A stretch of DNA of 64,000 bases, taken from contig NZ_JANSUY010000003.1 of NCBI RefSeq assembly GCF_024741135.1, positions 62,001-126,000 on the forward strand. The letters are read 5' to 3'. Made by a program: the position numbers and the translations under genes. Positions within the stretch are counted from its first letter, which is position 1; each line of letters begins with the position of its first letter. Positions 17,561-25,116 of the stretch are shown piece by piece. The notes below the pieces were generated by a model. That model had not been told where the DNA came from. It did no database searches and worked only from the letters and a program-made list of their open reading frames with translations. The stretch is from Aquiflexum gelatinilyticum (lineage in GTDB: Bacteria; Bacteroidota; Bacteroidia; Cytophagales; Cyclobacteriaceae).

Positions 17561-17611
17561 GTCCCGATGATTATCGGGATTGGTTACTTTTTGTTTCAAG
17601 ACAAAAAGTGA
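17561..17611. repeat. Two adjacent hairpins, REP-like
   Basis: GTCCCGAT/ATCGGGAT forms a stem at 17561-17580 with a four-base loop. ACTTTTTGT (17586-17594) and ACAAAAAGT (17601-17609) form a second stem with a six-base loop. They lie in the 292-base spacer upstream of the RibD/DHFR-like gene, where I see no gene. They may be REP-like or terminator elements. Confidence 0.5.
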
Positions 17612-17687
17612 CACATGAAGAGAACTTCAAAAATTTGATTTAATGATTATTTTAGCTTTTTTGAATAAGGAAAAACTCCAACCTATG

Positions 17688-18221
17688 GACCGAAAACTCA
17701 TCTTATATATCGCTATGAGCCTGGATGGCTATATTGCAAAGAAGGACGACAACATTGATTTTTTGAATATGGTCGAAGTTCCGAATGAGGATTATGGCTA
17801 TGCAGATTTTTTGCAGGGCATAGATACAGTCATTTGGGGAAGGAAGACATTTGACAAAGTAGTTTCTTTTGGTCAGGGTGTTCCCCATCAGGACAAAGCG
17901 GTTTTTGTTATTTCAAGGACAAAAGAAGGAAAGCAAGAACATGCCACTTTTCACAATGATGTAGTCGATTTGGTCCGAACACTCAAAAATCAATCAGGAA
18001 AGTCGATTTATTGTGATGGGGGAGCAGAGATCGTGTTCGAACTGCTGCAACATCGGATGTTTGATACTGTCATTGTCAGCGTGATTCCACACCTGCTTGG
18101 AGATGGTATCCGCTTATTCAAGGAGGGAAATATCGAACAAAATCTCCGATTCAAAAGAGCCATCACCTATCCTTCGGGCTTGGTTCAGTTGTGGTATGAG
18201 GTGAAAAAGGAAAATGCCTGA
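17688..18221 (+). CDS. Dihydrofolate reductase-family (RibD C-terminal-like) reductase
   Basis: This 177-residue protein begins MDRKLILYIAMSLDGYIA, the usual opening of the RibD_C/YwjB/YyaP family. The ATG at 17688 fits this better than the one at 17643, which would add 15 residues without homology. It has the NADPH-binding segment IYCDGGAEIVF and the family motif IPHLLGDGIRLF. Members are small cytoplasmic NAD(P)H-dependent reductases of mostly unknown substrate. It is not the housekeeping DHFR, which is at 52366-52866. It is a single gene without an obvious operon partner. Confidence 0.88.
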   Translation, partial: DRKLILYIAMSLDGYIAKKDDNIDFLNMVEVPNEDYGYADFLQGIDTVIWGRKTFDKVVSFGQGVPHQDKAVFVISRTKEGKQEHATFHNDVVDLVRTLKNQSGKSIYCDGGAEIVFELLQHRMFDTVIVSVIPHLLGDGIRLFKEGNIEQNLRFKRAITYPSGLVQLWYEVKKENA

Positions 18222-18371
18222 AAAGCGTAAAGGATTAGCGTTTAATTCATTCACTTCAATTGGTGGAAAGGTGATCTGAAAAGGAATTACTTTGTCTGCT
18301 AGCCTTTTTTCTACATTAGATAAATGAAAATTCCCATCTTGTATATTCCATACTCCAACCCAAGTCAAACC

Positions 18372-19478
18372 ATGAAAAACCTCCTCCTTTTTCTTTTCAT
18401 TTGTTCCTTTTTTTTTCAATACTCATTTGCACAGCAAAGCAGTAAACCAGTTCGCATGGCGATGATGGGACTTTCTCACGGACATTCGCCCTGGATTTTC
18501 AATAGAAAAGACAAGACTGATGTGGAATTGGTGGGGATCTACGAACTGGATGCAGCCCTTGCTGCAAGCTATGCCAAGCGCTACAACTTGGATCAAAAAC
18601 TGTTTTTTACCGATGCCAAAGCGATGCTTGATGCTACAAAGCCGGAAGCGGTTTTGGCTTTTGGTTCCATTTATGCCCATTTGGAAGCCGTGGAACTCGC
18701 CGCTCCTCGAGGGATTCATGTCATGGTAGAAAAGCCGCTGACATACTCTCTCGACCAAGCCAAGAAAATGGAAGCTTTGGCCAAAAAACACGGAATCCAC
18801 CTCCTCACCAACTTTGAGACTTCCTGGTATGCAAGCACCGAGAAGACCTATCAATTGCTTCAGGATAAGGAAGCTTTTGGGCCGATCCGCAAAGCTGTTT
18901 TCCATCATGGACACCGGGGTCCCAAAGAAATCGGAGTGGGGAAGGAATTTCTGGATTGGTTGACAGACCCGGTTCAAAATGGCGGAGGAGCACTGATTGA
19001 TTTTGGTTGCTATGGTGCCAATATCATGACTTACCTGATGGAAGGGCGTAAGCCTATTTCCGTCACAGCCATTACCAACACCTACAAACCGGACATTTAT
19101 CCCAAAGTGGATGATGAGGCGACAATCATTTTGGATTATGGAGATGCACAGGCGATTATCCAAGCTTCTTGGAATTGGCCTTTTGACAGGAAGGACATGG
19201 AAGTTTATGGAAAGACCGGTCAGGTAATCAGCGAAAACAGGTCAAAGATGCGGACACGGATTTGGGACATTCCTGAGGAAAAAACCTTCGAAGTTCAGCC
19301 CGAGGAAGTCGGGGTGTATGTAGATCCTTTTTCCTATTTCGCAGATGTGATCCGGGGCAAAATCAAAGTGGAAGACTACAACCTTTATTCTCTGAACAAT
19401 AACATGATTGTCGCAGAAATCCTCGATGCAGCTAGGAAGTCAACGGAAAAAGGGGAGACGGTATTTTTGGGGAAATAG
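18372..19478 (+). CDS. Exported Gfo/Idh/MocA-family NAD(P)-dependent oxidoreductase
   Basis: This 368-residue protein starts with a Sec signal peptide, MKNLLLFLFICSFFF...SFAQ. An upstream ATG at 18324 would add 16 residues before the signal and is therefore rejected. The Rossmann domain begins at VRMAMMGLSHGHSPW, and the motif VMVEKPLTYS contains the EKP signature of the family. The C-terminal alpha/beta domain follows from about residue 140. The family oxidises or epimerises sugars and inositols, and some secreted bacterial members act on glycans with a tightly held NAD. The first glycine motif is GLSHGH rather than the classical GxGxxG, a common variant among exported members. No sugar operon is adjacent. 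Confidence 0.9.
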   Translation: MKNLLLFLFICSFFFQYSFAQQSSKPVRMAMMGLSHGHSPWIFNRKDKTDVELVGIYELDAALAASYAKRYNLDQKLFFTDAKAMLDATKPEAVLAFGSIYAHLEAVELAAPRGIHVMVEKPLTYSLDQAKKMEALAKKHGIHLLTNFETSWYASTEKTYQLLQDKEAFGPIRKAVFHHGHRGPKEIGVGKEFLDWLTDPVQNGGGALIDFGCYGANIMTYLMEGRKPISVTAITNTYKPDIYPKVDDEATIILDYGDAQAIIQASWNWPFDRKDMEVYGKTGQVISENRSKMRTRIWDIPEEKTFEVQPEEVGVYVDPFSYFADVIRGKIKVEDYNLYSLNNNMIVAEILDAARKSTEKGETVFLGK

Positions 19479-19592
19479 GGGTTTTGAGAGGTTAGATTGA
19501 AAAAATTCTTTTAGTTTTATTGGATTTCTTACCTCAATGTTTGGGAAAGCATCCTGAATTGGAATGCTTTCTCTTACTGTTGGACAAAGAAA

Positions 19593-20147
19593 GATGTTAG
19601 CGGTAACCTTAGACGACCAACATTACGACAATGACGGACAAGAAAATTGACATAGACCAAATGATGATTGACGAGTGGCGACAGCTTGGTTTCTACTACG
19701 ACCTTGACGAGAGACTTGGCGTAAACCAATGGAGATTTTACGGTAGCAAAAGCGGACTTCAGAATTTCGTAAAACTTCTTGACGATTATACGAACAGCCC
19801 AAGTCGGGACATAGTTTTTGAACACGACCATTACGGACCATATATGTATTTAAAAATTATTACGCTTGACGACCAAGCAATAATTACTGACAACGCTATA
19901 GGTGGGACAATTGCTGACTTGAAAAAATTAAGAAAAATCATTGCTGACAAACTAAGCAAAGCAGAGCCTGGACAAACTTTTAATATTGACAAGGACTACG
20001 GAATAAACAACACAGTTACAGCCAAGTTTTTTGTAATGGCTGACAACTTTGATCCCGTTTCAATGGATGAACTAATTGTATCTGGCCGACAAAAAATAGT
20101 AAATCATAAACACTCCCCTCAGGGTCTGGATTAACGTTTGATGTTAG
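19593..20147 (+). mobile_element. Possible gene cassette flanked by an 8-bp direct repeat
   Basis: GATGTTAG occurs at 19593-19600 and again at 20140-20147, bracketing one gene whose stop codon overlaps the second site. Each copy continues as GTTAGSG and sits in a short inverted repeat (GTTA...TAAC upstream, TAAC...GTTA downstream), reminiscent of integron attC ends. The enclosed gene favours GAC for aspartate, unlike its neighbours. No integrase is in the window and the GTTRRRY consensus is not fully met, so the call is tentative. Confidence 0.35.
19631..20134 (+). CDS. Hypothetical protein, probably horizontally acquired
   Basis: This 167-residue, soluble, acidic protein begins MTDKKIDIDQMMIDEWRQLG. 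I recognise no domain. It has no signal peptide or membrane segment. Its aspartate codons are mostly GAC and it has many CGA/GGA and GACAA strings, whereas surrounding genes prefer GAT, which points to foreign origin. It lies alone inside the direct-repeat-bounded segment 19593-20147. Proteins of this size in cassettes are often immunity-like or stress proteins, but nothing in the sequence proves that. Confidence 0.75.
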   Translation: MTDKKIDIDQMMIDEWRQLGFYYDLDERLGVNQWRFYGSKSGLQNFVKLLDDYTNSPSRDIVFEHDHYGPYMYLKIITLDDQAIITDNAIGGTIADLKKLRKIIADKLSKAEPGQTFNIDKDYGINNTVTAKFFVMADNFDPVSMDELIVSGRQKIVNHKHSPQGLD

Positions 20148-20151
20148 GGCT

Positions 20152-20202
20152 AGGTGTAATTTGTAATTACACCTTTATATTTTTTGGAATTTGTAATTCC
20201 AA
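20152..20202. repeat. Pair of perfect hairpins with a TGT loop
   Basis: AGGTGTAATT (20152-20161) pairs with AATTACACCT (20165-20174) around TGT. TTGGAATT (20184-20191) pairs with AATTCCAA (20195-20202), again around TGT. Both have the apex ATTTGTAAT. The same architecture recurs at 55710-55820. This looks like a REP/BIME-type element, as mobilised by REP-associated tyrosine transposases in Bacteroidota. Confidence 0.7.
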
Positions 20203-20275
20203 TTTTCCTAAATAGCAGCATTTATTGAATCTCATCTTTCGACCGAAAACCAATGAATTTTTTCGTGTCAATATT

Positions 20276-20301
20276 GTATCAAATCGTATCAAATCGTATC
20301 A
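20276..20301. repeat. Short tandem repeat, 10-bp unit
   Basis: The unit GTATCAAATC occurs twice in tandem, followed by a third partial copy GTATCA. It sits between the hairpin pair and the small membrane protein genes. No function is evident. Confidence 0.6.
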
Positions 20302-20329
20302 TTTTGCAAATGTGGGTTCAAATTGATTT

Positions 20330-20593
20330 TTATTGCATAAAAAAATAGTAAGCCAAAAAACATAAAACGATTAGTCCTAAAATAAGGTAATAAAGCCTGG
20401 TAATCATTTTGGAAACCGACCTTCTCCAAAATCTATGTGCCCTGGATTCCAGGTAGAGCGTGGGGTTTCTTTTTTCCAGACTTACATCTTGAGTTGCATA
20501 GGGATTTTCAGCCATTTTCTTGCGGCCTTTTCTGAGGTTCTTATTGTCCTGAATCGATTGATTCATCTGTGACATCATCCCTTCCGCACCCAT
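20330..20593 (-). CDS. Small membrane protein, paralogue of the next gene
   Basis: This 87-residue protein has a polar N-terminal half with motif NKNLRKGRKKMAENPYATQD-VSLEKRN and one C-terminal transmembrane helix (YYLILGLIVLCFLAYYFFM). The adjacent gene encodes a protein of identical length and the same plan, including the R-x-K-x(2)-NPY-(A/S)(T/S)-x(4)-EKRN block, so the two arose by tandem duplication. It is cotranscribed with its paralogue, nine bases apart. Orientation with a large N-terminal cytoplasmic part is likely from the positive charges. Function unknown. Confidence 0.8.
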   Translation of the reverse strand: MGAEGMMSQMNQSIQDNKNLRKGRKKMAENPYATQDVSLEKRNPTLYLESRAHRFWRRSVSKMITRLYYLILGLIVLCFLAYYFFMQ

Positions 20594-20602
20594 AAATTTT
20601 TG

Positions 20603-20866
20603 TTAATTAGTAATTAGAAAATAAGCCAAGCAACCCATAATCACAAATCCCAAAGCCACATAAACCCATTTGGTCAACCTGATTGCAGAATCTTTTCTCT
20701 CAAATCGGTGGTCGATCAATTCTTTGGTATAGGTTGAATTTCTCTTTTCAGCCTCGATAGATTTTGAACTATAAGGATTGTCTCCCAATTTACTTCTTCC
20801 GGACTTGATGTTCCGGTTGTTTTTCAAAGAGGAGAGCATGTTTAAAACCGATGTTCCGCCTGACAT
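20603..20866 (-). CDS. Small membrane protein, paralogue of the previous gene
   Basis: The start at 20866 gives 87 residues (MSGGTSVLNMLSSLKNN...), exactly the length of its neighbour. The frame is open to an ATG at 20932, which would add 22 residues with no counterpart in the paralogue. It shares RxKxGDNPYSS and EKRN with the neighbour and ends in a single transmembrane helix, YVALGFVIMGCLAYFLI. It is the first gene of the pair. No known domain is recognised. Confidence 0.8.
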   Translation of the reverse strand: MSGGTSVLNMLSSLKNNRNIKSGRSKLGDNPYSSKSIEAEKRNSTYTKELIDHRFERKDSAIRLTKWVYVALGFVIMGCLAYFLITN

Positions 20867-21019
20867 AATTCGTTTTTTAATTCCTAATTTCAATTTAAAA
20901 AGAAAATCCAGACCCTCAATAGTAATATCCATTTAGTATCAATAAAATATCCATTCCATTTCAAAGATTCTATTTCACCTTAATTTCAAAATCAATATCG
21001 CGAAGCATTTTCTTTTATT

Positions 21020-21027
21020 TATTTTTG
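21020..21027 (+). promoter_or_regulatory. Candidate -7 box very close to the start codon
   Basis: TATTTTTG matches TAnnTTTG and ends four bases before the ATG at 21032, so the transcript would be leaderless or nearly so. No -33 TTTG is obvious. The same geometry occurs at 55304-55311. Confidence 0.35.
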
Positions 21028-21031
21028 AACC

Positions 21032-23977
21032 ATGACTTTGACCAAACCTAACCTATTGCCTTTATTGGAGAATTTGGCTACCCAATTAGAAGGGGAACTT
21101 AAATTTGACTCTCTTACCAAAACTCTTTATGCCACGGATGCTTCCGTATATCGGGAGATTCCTTTGGCTGTCGCCTTCCCAAAATCAGAATCCGACATCC
21201 AAAAACTGATCCTTTTCGCTAGTCAAAACAAAACTTCCCTGATCCCAAGGACAGCGGGAACTTCACTCGCAGGACAATGTGTCGGTAATGGTATCGTGGT
21301 GGATGTGGCAAGAAACTTTACCAAAATCCTGGAATTCAACAAAGAAGAAAAATGGGTTCGCGTGCAGCCTGGAGTAGTCCGGGACGAACTCAACCAATTT
21401 TTGAAACCACACGGATTGTTTTTCAGTCCGATTACTTCCACTGCAAATCGTGCCATGATCGGCGGGATGGTGGGGAACAATTCCTGCGGGACGACTTCGA
21501 TCGTCTATGGGACCACGAGGGATAAGGTTATTGAGTTGAAAGTTTTTTTGAGTGATGGTTCGCAGGTGGTTTTTGGCGAATTATCCCAAGCTGAATTTGA
21601 AGCCAAGTGCCATTATGAAACTTTGGAAGGACAGCTTTACCGTCAGGTCAGACAGGAACTTTCCAATCCGGAAAACCAAAAAAACATTGAAGAACAATTT
21701 CCAAAGAAAACCATTCACCGCCGCAATACAGGCTATGCAGTAGATGTTCTTTTGGAGTCCGAAATATTTACCGAAGGTGGAGGAAAGTTCAATTTCTGCA
21801 AGCTATTGGCCGGTTCGGAAGGAACATTGGCCTTTACCACAGAGATCAAAATTCTCTTAGACCCTGTTCCTGATCCATTGGAAATCGTGGTGGCCGCGCA
21901 TTTTGAATCCATCCACCAAAGCATGAAAGCCGCGCAAGTGGCGATGAAGCATCCTGCGACTGCTGTGGAGCTGATGGACAAAATCATTTTGGATTGTACC
22001 AAAGAAAGCATTGAATACAGCAAAAACCGCTATTTCGTTGAAGGCGATCCGATGGCATTGCTGATGATTGAATTCACTGGAAAAACTGAAGTTGAAGCAA
22101 GGGAGAAAGGAGACAAACTGATTGCTGACCTGAAAGCTGCTGGTTTGGGATATGCCTATCCAGTGATCGGGCCTGACCTGACCAAGTCCGCCTGGGCTTT
22201 GCGTAGTGCAGGTTTAGGGCTTTTGGCGAATATTCCCGGCGACCCAAAAGCCGTGGCATGTATTGAAGATACCGCGGTAGACATCGATGATTTGGCGGAT
22301 TATATTGATGAATTGGATGAAATCCTCAAGGGATTCAACCAAAATCCCGTTCACTATGCCCACGCCGGTGCAGGGGAAATCCACATGCGCCCGATTTTGG
22401 ATTTGAAGAAAAAGGCCGATCAGGAGGAGTTTTACAGGATTTCCGAGGCTTCTGCCAAGTTGGTCAAAAAATACAATGGTTCCCTCAGTGGCGAACATGG
22501 AGACGGCCGTGTCCGTGCGCCATTTATACCGATGATGGTGGGTGAGGAAAATTACCAATTGCTCCGCAGGGTAAAATACACATGGGATCCTGATAATATA
22601 TTCAATCCCGGCAAGATTGTGGACACAGCACCGATGAATACTTCATTGAGGTATGAAGCCGAAATGGTGACTCCGGAGCAACACACCCTGATGGATTTCA
22701 GTGCAGCAGGGGGCATTTTGAGGTTGGCGGAAAAATGTAACGGTTCAGGTGACTGCCGCAAACTGCCGGCATCGGGTGGCACGATGTGTCCAAGTTATCA
22801 GGCTACAAGAAACGAAAAAGATACTACCCGTGGCCGTGCAAATACTTTACGTGAGTTTTTGACTTTGGACAAAAAAGAAAATGCCTTTGACCATCCGGAG
22901 ATCAAGGAGGCCTTGGACCTCTGTCTTTCCTGCAAAGGATGTACTGCCGAATGTCCATCCAATGTTGACATGGCCTCGATGAAAGCGGAATTTCTTTATC
23001 AATACCAAAAAACCCACGGAGTTCCTTTGCGCTCCAAAGCCTTTGCCCATATCAATGAACTGAATGGATTGGCGGCAATCCTTCCCGGTTTAGCCAATTT
23101 TACTTTGTCTAACGGAATTACAGGAGGATTGATGAAATCGGTATTGGGAGTTGCTCCAAAAAGGAATTTGCCTGAAATCAGTAAGGTAAGTTTGAGAAAA
23201 TGGTATAAGAATAATTACAACAAACTTCCCGGAAAAACACCTGTGATCAAATCTTTGTACCTGTTTATAGATGAATTTACCAACCATAACGATACCCAAA
23301 TTGGAATCACGGCGATCAAATTGTTCAAGAAGTTGGGTTATGAGGTGAAGGTAGTGGACCACGAGGAAAGCGGCCGTTCTGCTTTGTCCAAGGGTCTACT
23401 CGAAAAGGCAAAGAAACATGCAGAAGCCAATGTGAGGGTTTTTCAGGATATTATCGATGGAGATCATCCTCTGGTTGGAATTGAACCTTCTGCTATTTTG
23501 AGTTTTAGGGATGAGTATCCAAGGATCGTAGGAAAAGATTTGGTCGAAGGGGCAAAGAAACTGAAGTTCCACACCCAAACCATAGAGGAATTTATCGGAA
23601 AGGAAATTGCTGCAGGAAACATCAAATCAGAATCCTTTACTGAAGAAACCAAAAAAATCAAGCTTCACGGGCATTGTCATCAAAAAGCCTTGTCTTCCAT
23701 GACTTGGACGCAGAAGATGCTTTCCTTACCAAGAAACTTCAGTGTCGAAACCATTCCTTCAGGTTGCTGCGGGATGGCAGGGTCATTTGGCTATGAGTCC
23801 GAGCATTATGACATCAGCATGCAGATTGGGGAGATGGTCTTGTTTCCGGCTGTAAGGAAGGCTGAAGAGACAACACTAATTGTTGCACCGGGAACATCCT
23901 GCCGTCATCAGATAGCAGATGGCACAGGCAGGAAAGCCAAACATCCAGTCGAAGTAATGTGGGAGGCCTTAAAATAA
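21032..23977 (+). CDS. FAD- and Fe-S-containing D-2-hydroxyacid dehydrogenase (GlcD-GlcF / Dld fusion)
   Basis: This 981-residue protein joins a GlcD-like flavoprotein to a GlcF-like electron-transfer half. The FAD-binding_4 domain covers about residues 35-200 (PRTAGTSLAGQCVGNG). The FAD-oxidase C domain follows, ending near GEHGDGRVRAPF. Ferredoxin-type cysteines begin at C569 (CNGSGDC, GGTMCPSYQAT) and continue in CLSCKGCTAECPSN. Two CCG/heterodisulfide-reductase-type repeats follow, with HGHCHQKAL and PSGCCGMAGSFGYE. The plan matches proteins annotated as D-lactate or glycolate dehydrogenase, feeding electrons to the quinone pool. There is no signal or membrane helix, so it is peripheral at the inner face. 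It appears monocistronic. D-lactate is the most likely substrate, but glycolate or 2-hydroxyglutarate cannot be excluded. Confidence 0.95.
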   Translation: MTLTKPNLLPLLENLATQLEGELKFDSLTKTLYATDASVYREIPLAVAFPKSESDIQKLILFASQNKTSLIPRTAGTSLAGQCVGNGIVVDVARNFTKILEFNKEEKWVRVQPGVVRDELNQFLKPHGLFFSPITSTANRAMIGGMVGNNSCGTTSIVYGTTRDKVIELKVFLSDGSQVVFGELSQAEFEAKCHYETLEGQLYRQVRQELSNPENQKNIEEQFPKKTIHRRNTGYAVDVLLESEIFTEGGGKFNFCKLLAGSEGTLAFTTEIKILLDPVPDPLEIVVAAHFESIHQSMKAAQVAMKHPATAVELMDKIILDCTKESIEYSKNRYFVEGDPMALLMIEFTGKTEVEAREKGDKLIADLKAAGLGYAYPVIGPDLTKSAWALRSAGLGLLANIPGDPKAVACIEDTAVDIDDLADYIDELDEILKGFNQNPVHYAHAGAGEIHMRPILDLKKKADQEEFYRISEASAKLVKKYNGSLSGEHGDGRVRAPFIPMMVGEENYQLLRRVKYTWDPDNIFNPGKIVDTAPMNTSLRYEAEMVTPEQHTLMDFSAAGGILRLAEKCNGSGDCRKLPASGGTMCPSYQATRNEKDTTRGRANTLREFLTLDKKENAFDHPEIKEALDLCLSCKGCTAECPSNVDMASMKAEFLYQYQKTHGVPLRSKAFAHINELNGLAAILPGLANFTLSNGITGGLMKSVLGVAPKRNLPEISKVSLRKWYKNNYNKLPGKTPVIKSLYLFIDEFTNHNDTQIGITAIKLFKKLGYEVKVVDHEESGRSALSKGLLEKAKKHAEANVRVFQDIIDGDHPLVGIEPSAILSFRDEYPRIVGKDLVEGAKKLKFHTQTIEEFIGKEIAAGNIKSESFTEETKKIKLHGHCHQKALSSMTWTQKMLSLPRNFSVETIPSGCCGMAGSFGYESEHYDISMQIGEMVLFPAVRKAEETTLIVAPGTSCRHQIADGTGRKAKHPVEVMWEALK

Positions 23978-24005
23978 GAAATAGATTATTTTGTATAAAA
24001 CATAA

Positions 24006-24038
24006 CCGGGACAATGGCTATTCAAGACATTGTCCCGG
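24006..24038. terminator. Hairpin downstream of the dehydrogenase gene
   Basis: CCGGGACAATG (24006-24016) pairs perfectly with 24028-24038 across an 11-base loop, 29 bases after the stop codon. It lacks a clear T-run, so it may stabilise the 3' end or act as a weak terminator between convergent genes. Confidence 0.45.
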
Positions 24039-24115
24039 AGTCTGTTAAAGCTGAAATTGTGTTTACGGTTTTTTTCAGAGTATAAAACTCCGGTTAAAAA
24101 ATGAATACTATTGCC

Positions 24116-24442
24116 TTACTTGATTGATTTTAAAGTCTCGATGAGTTCTTTTTCTGGAAATTCAGTTGGCTGATTTTTGTTATATGCTGCTATCAGGTAC
24201 ACATTATTTTGCCTGATGCAAAAGTAGACCTGTAGATTTGGCTTTTCCCGGCTTTGCCTCCCCATAGACCTGTAAGCCAATTTTATCTTGAAAAACTGGT
24301 TTCCAAGCGGAGTTCCGGTGTCAGGGTTTTCCTCTAATCTTTCCAATAATAATTTAAAGTCGTGGCTGAAGGAAGGATGTTCTTTAATTAAGTTTTTGAG
24401 CTCTTTTTTAAAGTTATCCGTGCAAAGGATGTTAAAGTTCAT
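24116..24442 (-). CDS. RelE/ParE-like toxin of a type II toxin-antitoxin module
   Basis: This 108-residue protein has the RelE/ParE fold pattern: helices in NFKKELKNLIKEHPSFSHDF, then LEENPDTGTPLGNQFFKIKLAYRSMG, and the C-terminal VYLIAAYNKNQPTEFPEKEL. The common segment RxKGKGKSGGARVI of this subfamily is replaced by RSMGRQSREKPNLQVY, so the catalytic loop is unusual. It overlaps the upstream antitoxin-like gene by 11 bases, the usual coupling. RelE proteins cut ribosome-bound mRNA, while ParE-type relatives poison gyrase; which applies here is not decided. Activity may be reduced by the altered loop. Confidence 0.8.
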   Translation of the reverse strand: MNFNILCTDNFKKELKNLIKEHPSFSHDFKLLLERLEENPDTGTPLGNQFFKIKLAYRSMGRQSREKPNLQVYFCIRQNNVYLIAAYNKNQPTEFPEKELIETLKSIK

Positions 24443-24752
24443 TCAATAAGTCTTTAGCAGGTTTAAGTTTGATTTTACCTTCAAGATGTTCCTTGATTTG
24501 ACTGACGGCCTCAGAAAGGTTCTCAGGGAGTATGATGACTTTTGGTTCTTTTACAGGTAAAGGAGCTCTAGGAGGTCTTACCCTTTCATACTTATATAGT
24601 TTCTCCTCTACTTGAGGGGATGTTGCATTACCATCCCATATTTTTTTTGGGGGAGGGGTTTTTGGATGCAGAATTTTGACATACTTAAAGTTGCTGAGCA
24701 CTTCAAGGAAAAAATCTGCTTTTTCATCTTTTATGCTGATTTCAATTTTCAT
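24432..24752 (-). CDS. Antitoxin-like partner with proline-rich insert
   Basis: This 106-residue protein opens with MKIEISIKDEKADFFLEVLSN and closes with a helical tail ending KPAKDLLNEL. Both are typical of Bacteroidota antitoxins paired with RelE-like toxins. Between them is a basic proline-rich stretch of about 35 residues (KTPPPKK, RPPRAPLPVKEP) not usual in the short family members. It overlaps the toxin gene start, so translation is coupled and the pair is likely autoregulated. Assignment is from context and end motifs; the insert is of unknown use. Confidence 0.72.
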   Translation of the reverse strand: MKIEISIKDEKADFFLEVLSNFKYVKILHPKTPPPKKIWDGNATSPQVEEKLYKYERVRPPRAPLPVKEPKVIILPENLSEAVSQIKEHLEGKIKLKPAKDLLNEL

Positions 24753-25116
24753 ATTGTTTTATTAACATTTTTTTTTTTTGAATTTTGACAATAAGAATAG
24801 TAAAAAAATAATGTTTATAAAATAAATATTATTATTTTATCTTTCTTTTTTTCATAAAAGAACCAAAAATAAAGGTTGTTCAATATTTTTTTTAAGTTGT
24901 ATAGATCAATAATTATAGTTCAATTGGATTTTTGCTCAAACTCGGATATGGTGAATTGTATATTTTTGTCTTTAGACGGTCACTTTGGCTCAAAATAAAC
25001 CTGAAATTATTTTTTTAGAAATAGGATAAAAGCAAAAATTTTAGATTGACATTCTCCGTCAATCGTTTTTTTATCCTCCGTATTTCTACTTGTTTTGTCT
25101 ATCTTGATTTTTGAAA
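24753..25116. other. AT-rich spacer upstream of addA
   Basis: This 364-base region holds poly-T and poly-A tracts and no gene. A TATTTTTG box at 24961-24968 is a possible -7 element for addA, giving a leader of about 145 bases, but the nearest TTTG is too far upstream for a good -33. I see no strong palindrome here apart from short TGAC/GTCA pairs near 25045-25060. Confidence 0.5.

Noticed and set aside
18423..19163. Minus-strand 246-codon frame opposite the Gfo/Idh/MocA gene
   Set aside because: The plus-strand protein has signal peptide and family motifs; the minus frame has none.
19596..20149. True integron attC sites
   Set aside because: The GTTRRRY consensus is not met at its last base on either side and no integrase is present; reported only as cassette-like.
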